DNA from: Deltaproteobacteria bacterium
GTDB lineage: Bacteria > Desulfobacterota > Desulfobacteria > Desulfobacterales > Desulfosalsimonadaceae
Assembly: GCA_024280875.1 (NCBI GenBank)
Contig: JAJRPH010000293.1
Span: 1 to 10,414, forward strand
Reading direction: 5' to 3'
DNA: 10,414 nucleotides
Shown here one piece after another: positions 5,724-10,414 of this stretch (positions within the stretch are counted from its first letter, which is position 1; every line of letters begins with the position of its first letter). The notes under the pieces were generated by a model, which saw nothing but the letters and a program-made list of their open reading frames with translations, was not told the origin of the DNA and searched no databases. Position numbers and translations under genes: made by a program.

Positions 5724-7331
5724 TTATTTAAAATCATCATACGCGTAAATATTATCCGCATCTTTTGAAAAATCATCTTTCAGCAACCGATCCAGATTCT
5801 TTTCCGATGCGGATTTGGGAATTACGTCCACAATCTGCAAATAGGACGGTATGGAATTTCCTTCTATATTCTGTCTGCAATGCGTAAAAATGGATTTTGG
5901 GTCAATGGTTTGCCCATTCATTGCCACAACGGCTGCCACAAGATCGCTTTCACCCGGAGCCCCCGAGGCTGCCGGAATTCCATACACACAGACATCACTG
6001 ACATCCGGATGAATTGCGATGCCGGATTCCACATACTGGGGTTGGATAAAATCACCAGCCCGGCGCAACCCCCCTCCGGCCCGATAATCAAAGAAAAACC
6101 AGCCGGAGTCATCCGTATGTCCCATATCCCCAGTTCGCAGCCAGCCGCCTCGTGTTTTTTCCTCCGAGGCTTTTTTCTTGCCCAAATATTCGACCTCCGT
6201 CTCCTGGCCCACCATTCGAAAAATAATTTCTCCGGTTTCACCCGAAGGGAAATCATTTCCTTGCTTATCGACGACTTTCATTTCCATAAGTCCTTCCAGG
6301 GGCTTTCCGAAGGAACCGATAGGCCCAACCCCCGGCGGTTTATGGGCAAACCCGCCCTCCACCGCACCATACCACTCGTGGATCATCACGTTAAAGCGCT
6401 TTTCGAAATCCTCCCAGATCGCATGGGGTGTTCCGGCGCTGAGCACAAGGCGCACCGGGTTATCCGCATCATCGGACTTTGGCGGTTCACTGTAAATCCC
6501 CATCATCATGCCGCCCAGCAATGAAAAAGTTGTACATCCGTATTTTCTGCAGATATCCCAGATCCGGCTTTTGGTAAATTTTGAACTAATCACCGAAGGT
6601 ATCGACAGCATGATGGATGGCATCAATGTGACGGCCTGTGCGTTTCCATGGGTTAGAGACAAGCCGGTATAAAGCTTATCTTCAGCAGTATACTGCCAGA
6701 CAAATTGCGCCAACATAGAAAACGGGGTAAGGCGGCTTCCCTTGAGCACCACTCCTTTGGGATCACCGGTGGTGCCGGAGGTATAAATAATCTCAACGGG
6801 AACCGCAATTTCATCGCATCGATTGTCCGGCGGGGAAACTTCTGCGCCCTCATAAATTTCATTCAAAGACGGAAACTGATCATTGACCGGAACATTCATT
6901 CCTTCTTTATATGCGATGCCCAGCACTTTGACGTCCGGCAGATCGGAGAGCACCGCTGTAACATTGTCCATGAATTCACTGGTGAGAATGATGCCTTTAG
7001 CTTTGGAATCTTTCAGCACATATTTAAGGCGCTCCCCTTTAACCCGGGGGTCAATCGGTATCATGACCGCACCGATCATTGTTGAGGCATACATTGCATA
7101 TAGAAATTCCGGATGATTCCGCATCAGCAAAGCAAATGTGTCCCCTTTTTCGATATTGGCATTGATCAGCAGCCGTGCTATTTTCCGCCCCTGTGTAACA
7201 ATGTCGCTATAAGTCAGAACATCTTCCGCAAAATCGCCGTTTTCAAATGTCACAATATTTAAATCCGGGGTGTTTTCCGTCTTAGCTTCCAGCTCATATG
7301 CAATGTGTCCGGGAATTTTGCATTCAGCCAT
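5724..7331 (-). CDS. ATP-dependent carboxylic acid:CoA ligase (AMP-forming, ANL superfamily)
   Basis: This 535-residue adenylate-forming enzyme has the ATP loop YTSGTTGDPKGV (183-194), the YGAVE motif (321-325), LRTGD (398-402), Arg417 in FDYR at the domain hinge, and a C-terminal PKSASEKNLDR with the candidate catalytic Lys511. It should activate a free carboxylic acid to its CoA thioester via an acyl-adenylate and so supply substrate to the rest of the operon. The general pattern is closest, from recall, to CaiC-like and other ATP-dependent acyl-CoA ligases, not to medium- or long-chain FadD. The hinge region reads AGGGLRRAGDFIQP and departs from the usual KD-x-I-x-x-GGEN pattern. The substrate cannot be read from the sequence. 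An AAAGGGGAAAG ribosome region precedes the ATG, 56 bp after the SCP2-like gene. The protein is probably cytoplasmic. Confidence 0.93.
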   Translation of the reverse strand: MAECKIPGHIAYELEAKTENTPDLNIVTFENGDFAEDVLTYSDIVTQGRKIARLLINANIEKGDTFALLMRNHPEFLYAMYASTMIGAVMIPIDPRVKGERLKYVLKDSKAKGIILTSEFMDNVTAVLSDLPDVKVLGIAYKEGMNVPVNDQFPSLNEIYEGAEVSPPDNRCDEIAVPVEIIYTSGTTGDPKGVVLKGSRLTPFSMLAQFVWQYTAEDKLYTGLSLTHGNAQAVTLMPSIMLSIPSVISSKFTKSRIWDICRKYGCTTFSLLGGMMMGIYSEPPKSDDADNPVRLVLSAGTPHAIWEDFEKRFNVMIHEWYGAVEGGFAHKPPGVGPIGSFGKPLEGLMEMKVVDKQGNDFPSGETGEIIFRMVGQETEVEYLGKKKASEEKTRGGWLRTGDMGHTDDSGWFFFDYRAGGGLRRAGDFIQPQYVESGIAIHPDVSDVCVYGIPAASGAPGESDLVAAVVAMNGQTIDPKSIFTHCRQNIEGNSIPSYLQIVDVIPKSASEKNLDRLLKDDFSKDADNIYAYDDFK

Positions 7332-7387
7332 TTTCTTTCCCCTTTCATTTTCTAATAATTTTTTGCTACAAATAGTTACTGTTCGGT

Positions 7388-7783
7388 TTAATCCAGGGAA
7401 ACGTTATGTTTCTTGCAATATTGAGGAAAAATCTCATATACCGGTTTTAACGCCGGCAGCATTTTTAGAACCTTGGGGAGCGGTCCCTTGGATTTAATTT
7501 TGCGAGTCGCCAGTGCCACCGGAAGGGAGAGCTGTTTGGTCCAGAACTTAACAACATTATCTCCGGAAAGCTCCATGGTGATGACCGCTTTTCTGTTTGC
7601 CTCTTCCCCGGTGATCACGGTATCCGAATCAACATACAGATACCCGTCCGGTTCAGTAAGAATGTATTTGTACGACACTTCATACTCTCTCATTTTTTCA
7701 CCGATACCGGATTCAAAAACTATGTACTTCCATAAATCTTCTAAAAATTCATACATATGATTGGTGTCTTTAAAATAGCCCAT
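7388..7783 (-). CDS. Small SCP2-like (sterol carrier/lipid-binding) domain protein
   Basis: The protein has 131 residues from the second of two adjacent ATGs. Residues of about 45-125 follow an SCP2-like pattern: beta strands (YLYVDSDTVI, AVITMELSGDNVVKFW), then a helical stretch with ALATRKIKSKGPLPKVLKML, similar to the fold that binds lipids or fatty acyl-CoA. No membrane helix or signal peptide is seen. It is the first gene after the sigma-54 promoter, so it is probably highly expressed. It may hold or shuttle a hydrophobic acid or CoA ester for the ligase that follows. The assignment rests on recalled pattern similarity alone, without a motif of catalytic residues. The ribosome site GGGAGGG (7788-7794) is too close to the first ATG at 7786 (about 2 bases from its core) and suits the one at 7783 (5 bases). 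Confidence 0.72.
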   Translation of the reverse strand: MGYFKDTNHMYEFLEDLWKYIVFESGIGEKMREYEVSYKYILTEPDGYLYVDSDTVITGEEANRKAVITMELSGDNVVKFWTKQLSLPVALATRKIKSKGPLPKVLKMLPALKPVYEIFPQYCKKHNVSLD

Positions 7784-7865
7784 CATTCCCTCCCGTTTTT
7801 TTATTAGTAATTAATTGAAACTCATATTTCCTTCCAAAACAGTGATTACTTATTTTAATTATGTT

Positions 7866-7881
7866 TGCAAATGGCATGCCA
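7866..7881 (-). promoter_or_regulatory. Sigma-54 (-24/-12) promoter of the minus-strand operon
   Basis: Read on the minus strand, the site is TGGCATG-N4-TTGCA, one base from the sigma-54 consensus TGGCACG-N4-TTGCW, with the invariant GG and GC correctly spaced. The start of transcription would fall near 7855, leaving a leader of about 72 bases before the SCP2-like gene. The divergent sigma-54 activator gene and the upstream dyads give independent support. Transcription should need that activator and ATP hydrolysis. Confidence 0.9.
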
Positions 7882-7896
7882 ACCGCTTTAAACTCT

Positions 7897-7909
7897 CAAC
7901 ATACTGATT
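7897..7909 (-). promoter_or_regulatory. Probable IHF binding site
   Basis: On the minus strand AATCAG-TATG-TTG fits the IHF consensus WATCAR-N4-TTR at every defined position, and a strongly AT-rich run (7907-7930) lies on the side where IHF sites usually have an A/T tract. It sits between the activator dyads and the -24 element, about 48 bases upstream of the predicted start, which is the normal place for an IHF bend at sigma-54 promoters. Confidence 0.68.
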
Positions 7910-7940
7910 TATATATAAATTTATTTTTAAGCACCTCGGT

Positions 7941-7982
7941 AATGTCCTTATGCGGACGTTGCCGTGTCCGTATAAGGACATT
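7941..7982. promoter_or_regulatory. Tandem activator-binding dyads (upstream activating sequence) within a near-perfect palindrome
   Basis: There are two dyads: TGTCC-N6-GGACG (7943-7958) and TGTCC-N6-GGACA (7965-7980). Their centres are 22 bp apart, about two helical turns, so two activator dimers could sit on one face. Together they make a 17-base inverted repeat with 16 Watson-Crick pairs and one G-T position around an 8-base centre. The dyads lie about 90-125 bp upstream of the sigma-54 start at 7855, a normal distance for an enhancer, and 5 bp from the -35 box of the activator's own promoter, so the same sites could set its autoregulation. Confidence 0.82.
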
Positions 7983-7986
7983 TGTA

Positions 7987-8015
7987 TTGACAATGCCAAT
8001 TCTCTTTTTTAAAAT
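7987..8015 (+). promoter_or_regulatory. Sigma-70 promoter of the activator gene
   Basis: A consensus -35 TTGACA (7987-7992) and a -10 TAAAAT (8010-8015) are separated by 17 bp. Transcription would start near 8022, which leaves a leader of about 15 bases holding the GGAG ribosome site at 8027-8030. The -35 box begins 4 bases after the palindromic operator, so bound activator could repress or tune this promoter. Confidence 0.82.
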
Positions 8016-8036
8016 TTTACAAAAACGGAGAAACAA

Positions 8037-10414
8037 ATGCCCCCCATCAAATCCCGACCCAAAACCGGCTTTGGCGAAGAAGCGCTTCAAATTGAAAAAA
8101 ACCTTGCCCAAAAAGCCCTTTCCTCCGGTGACAGGGATACTGCCTGGAAACATTTAAACAGTGTGACAGAAAGACTGATCACATTTCCAGCCTCACCGGA
8201 GCGGGACGCTTTGTTCACATCCACCACCATTGAACTGGCCAATGTCAGTTTTGTTCTTGGAAAAGGATTCATCGAACTGACTGAGACACTGCAGCGTGCC
8301 TTGTATGCTGCGGAAAGAATCGGGGACAGGCGATCCATGGCCATGATCAACCTGCATTTGGGACGGCTTTTTTATTTTGCCGAACAGCGCGACAGCGCCA
8401 TGTCGGTATTTGAAGTAGGAAAATACGAGGCCGAAGCTCTGGGGGATGAAGATATTTTAACCCAGGCAGCGGAATTTATCGGTCTGTACTATTTCATCCA
8501 GGGACGCTTTGTCGAAGCCATCGGTTATTTTGAACGGGCTGCACACAGTTTTGAATCTGAAAAACTTGACCGCATCATTAATCCGTCCGGGCCATTATGG
8601 CTGAGTTACAGCGCTGCTTTTTTAGGCCAGTTTCACCGGGCCATCGGCACTCTGGACTACTATCGCCGGGTGGCCATTGAAGGAGGAGATCACGGGCTGG
8701 CAACAACTCTCCGTGCAGTTCTCGGCATTATTCTATTGGGTATCAAAAAAAACAAGGAAGCCCACTTTCACCTGTCCGGCGCACTCCAGGAAGCCCGCAG
8801 AACCCAGAACATTCTTGCCGGCTATTTTGCCAAGGGCGGCCTCGCGTTTCATCATTACCTGGAAGGCCGCCTGAAGGAAGCCTGGGAGTGGGTCATGCAA
8901 AATTCTAAAGAAGCTGCAACCGCAGGTCTTATACGCCAGTATGCCTCCCCCATTGTCCTGGAAACCTTATTTGAAGTGCATCGAAGGGGAATCAATGAAG
9001 TTCAATATTTAAATTATCCGGATGAATTTAAACGCATCATGTCAGAGCCAAACATCCATCTGCGCGGGGTTGCGCTCCGGCTACAAGCCATGGAACAGAT
9101 TGAGAATAAAGCTGGAATCAGTGTCATAGAATCGAATCTTGTTCAGAGCGAAAAGTATTTATTACAATCCGGAGATCCGGTTCAAACCGGTAAAACCCGC
9201 GTTGAAATGGCCCGGTTGAAATTACGCGAAGGAGATCAGCAAGGCGCTATACTCCTGGCGGAAAAAGTCCGCAAGGATTTTGCCAGCTATATGGATGTAT
9301 TTTTCCCGGATGATTTGCGCCCTCTGCTGGCTGTTAAAAGCGATTTAAATCATCATGCCGATTCAGAAGACCAGCTGCTGGGCATGTTTGCCGATGTTAT
9401 TGCCGAATTATCGCCCAGCGCGGATTTTGAATACCTTCTCTCCAACACGGTCAAGTCAACCAACCGTTATTTTGGAGCGGAACGCGGCGGCATTTTCTGG
9501 TTCCGGCGCCATGAACCCAAAAAAGGGCCGGTTCTGAGAGGGCCGTGCAATTTGTCCCCGGCAGATATATCCTCAATAGACTTCAGGAATAACCTGACCC
9601 TTGTTTTTAAGGCTTTTCATGAAAACCGCCCCCAGGTGCTCCGCCGGGAAGAATCCGGACTCAACCCGAGCCGTGTCAAGGCAATGATCTGTGTACCTTT
9701 CGAGGTCGGCGGCCAGGTACGCGGCGTTCTTTACCATGACAACTCCTATGTGCAGGATTGTTTTGATAATTTTTCCGAATTACAGCTCACCCAAATGGCC
9801 CGCTGGCTGACCAGTTATATTGATCACATATTTGAATTTTCCCGACAGATGGAACAAAAAACAACCGATCAATTGGGACTACTGGAACCGACGGACAATT
9901 TGACGATTATCACCCAAAGCCCGGCCATGATCCGAACCTTAAATCAAACCGACCGGATTGCGGTATCGGACAGCACTGTTTTAATCCTTGGTGAAACCGG
10001 TGTGGGCAAAGAACTTCTCGCGCGACGGATTCACCAGAAGAACCGCCGAAAAAACAATCCCATGATCATTGTAGATCCTACAATAATACCGGAAAATCTT
10101 GTGGAAAGCGAGCTGTTCGGCCATGAGAAAGGCGCTTTCACCGGCGCTGACCGCCAGAAAAAAGGGCGAATAGAACTTGCACACAAGGGAACCTTATTTA
10201 TTGATGAAGTGGGTGAAATCCCCAAATCCATCCAGGTCAAACTACTTCGCGTCATCCAGGAAAAAACCATGACCCGGATCGGCGGCACCCGGAACATCTA
10301 TTCCGATTTCCGACTGGTCGCGGCCACCAACCGTGACCTGGCCGAGGAAGTAGCTGCCGGACGGTTCAGGGAAGATCTCTACTACCGGTTAAACGTCATA
10401 CCGGTCACCCTGCC
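8037..10414 (+). CDS. Sigma-54-dependent activator with TPR-like, GAF-like and AAA+ domains (3' end beyond window)
   Basis: The frame is open from the ATG at 8037 to the window end: 792 residues, stop not reached. Residues 1 to about 435 are helical and TPR-like, for example SMAMINLHLGRLFYF from 100. Residues of about 445-600 look like a GAF sensory domain (YFGAERGGIFWF, MICVPFEVGGQVRGVLY). The sigma-54 AAA+ domain begins near 620: Walker A GETGVGKE (652-659), the sigma-54 contact loop GAFTGA (699-704), Walker B LFIDE around Asp723, RIGGT, ATNRDL and FREDLYYRLN with the arginine finger. It hydrolyses ATP to open sigma-54 promoters. The DNA-binding domain should lie beyond the edge. The segment before the ESELFGHE motif reads VDPTIIPENLVE, where VNCAALPENLLE is common. 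Divergent placement next to the sigma-54 promoter makes it the likely operon activator. The ligand is unknown. The start is fixed by GGAG 6 bases upstream. Confidence 0.95.
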   Translation, partial: MPPIKSRPKTGFGEEALQIEKNLAQKALSSGDRDTAWKHLNSVTERLITFPASPERDALFTSTTIELANVSFVLGKGFIELTETLQRALYAAERIGDRRSMAMINLHLGRLFYFAEQRDSAMSVFEVGKYEAEALGDEDILTQAAEFIGLYYFIQGRFVEAIGYFERAAHSFESEKLDRIINPSGPLWLSYSAAFLGQFHRAIGTLDYYRRVAIEGGDHGLATTLRAVLGIILLGIKKNKEAHFHLSGALQEARRTQNILAGYFAKGGLAFHHYLEGRLKEAWEWVMQNSKEAATAGLIRQYASPIVLETLFEVHRRGINEVQYLNYPDEFKRIMSEPNIHLRGVALRLQAMEQIENKAGISVIESNLVQSEKYLLQSGDPVQTGKTRVEMARLKLREGDQQGAILLAEKVRKDFASYMDVFFPDDLRPLLAVKSDLNHHADSEDQLLGMFADVIAELSPSADFEYLLSNTVKSTNRYFGAERGGIFWFRRHEPKKGPVLRGPCNLSPADISSIDFRNNLTLVFKAFHENRPQVLRREESGLNPSRVKAMICVPFEVGGQVRGVLYHDNSYVQDCFDNFSELQLTQMARWLTSYIDHIFEFSRQMEQKTTDQLGLLEPTDNLTIITQSPAMIRTLNQTDRIAVSDSTVLILGETGVGKELLARRIHQKNRRKNNPMIIVDPTIIPENLVESELFGHEKGAFTGADRQKKGRIELAHKGTLFIDEVGEIPKSIQVKLLRVIQEKTMTRIGGTRNIYSDFRLVAATNRDLAEEVAAGRFREDLYYRLNVIPVTL

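Noticed and set aside
5880..6524. Plus-strand open frame of 214 codons
   Set aside because: It is entirely antisense to the CoA ligase, which has all its core motifs; no recognisable domain or good ribosome site.
7784..7786. First of two adjacent ATGs as the SCP2-like protein start
   Set aside because: It is only about 2 bases from the core of the GGGAGGG ribosome site; the next ATG has normal spacing.
7941..7982. Intrinsic terminator reading of the long palindrome
   Set aside because: It lies in a divergent promoter region with no gene ending there and only three T residues after the stem; the double-dyad structure and position fit an operator better.
7861..8157. Plus-strand open frame starting in the control region
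   Set aside because: It crosses the sigma-54 promoter, the operator and the start of the activator in another frame, and lacks a ribosome site.

Overview
The window looks like a chromosomal segment of a strictly anaerobic, sulfate-reducing or syntrophic bacterium of the Desulfobacterota, probably near the Desulfobacterales. This is an inference from three things: a membrane ETF:menaquinone oxidoreductase-type protein next to an ETF subunit, an acyl-CoA catabolic operon, and a divergent sigma-54 activator. No rRNA or tRNA gene is present to fix the taxonomy, and I see no CRISPR, phage gene or transposase.

From 7783 down to 1, one long minus-strand gene cluster is read right to left. It encodes an SCP2-like lipid-carrier domain protein (7783-7388), an ATP-dependent acid:CoA ligase (7331-5724), two tandem DUF2148 iron-sulfur proteins (5619-4813 and 4813-3974), an acyl-CoA dehydrogenase (3955-2711), an SCP2/SCP-x-type thiolase (2567-1329), the ETF alpha subunit (1318-359), and the first 120 residues of a membrane NarI/HdrD-type FeS oxidoreductase (362-1, cut by the window edge). 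Several junctions are tightly coupled: TAATG between the DUF2148 genes, ATGA between etfA and the membrane oxidoreductase, and 10-18 bp gaps elsewhere. Two intergenic gaps each hold a REPIN-like pair of hairpins (2608-2697 and 5654-5709).

The divergent control region (7784-8036) is unusually readable. It contains a near-consensus sigma-54 -24/-12 promoter facing the minus-strand operon (7866-7881), a match to the IHF consensus (7897-7909), two tandem TGTCC-N6-GGACR dyads 22 bp apart (7943-7980), and a sigma-70 promoter (7987-8015) for the plus-strand gene. That gene (8037 to beyond 10414) is an open-ended bacterial enhancer-binding protein with a helical/TPR-like N-terminal half, a GAF-like domain and a sigma-54 AAA+ domain.

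The inferred logic is as follows. The activator senses a metabolite and binds the tandem dyads. IHF bends the DNA and sigma-54 RNA polymerase transcribes the operon. The ligase activates a carboxylic acid, the dehydrogenase oxidises its CoA ester, electrons pass through ETF to the membrane oxidoreductase and menaquinone, and the thiolase cleaves the product. The substrate is unknown. No enoyl-CoA hydratase, 3-hydroxyacyl-CoA dehydrogenase or etfB lies in the window. The two DUF2148 proteins, which have no established function, sit where an extra redox step would fit, and they are the best candidate for undescribed biology here.
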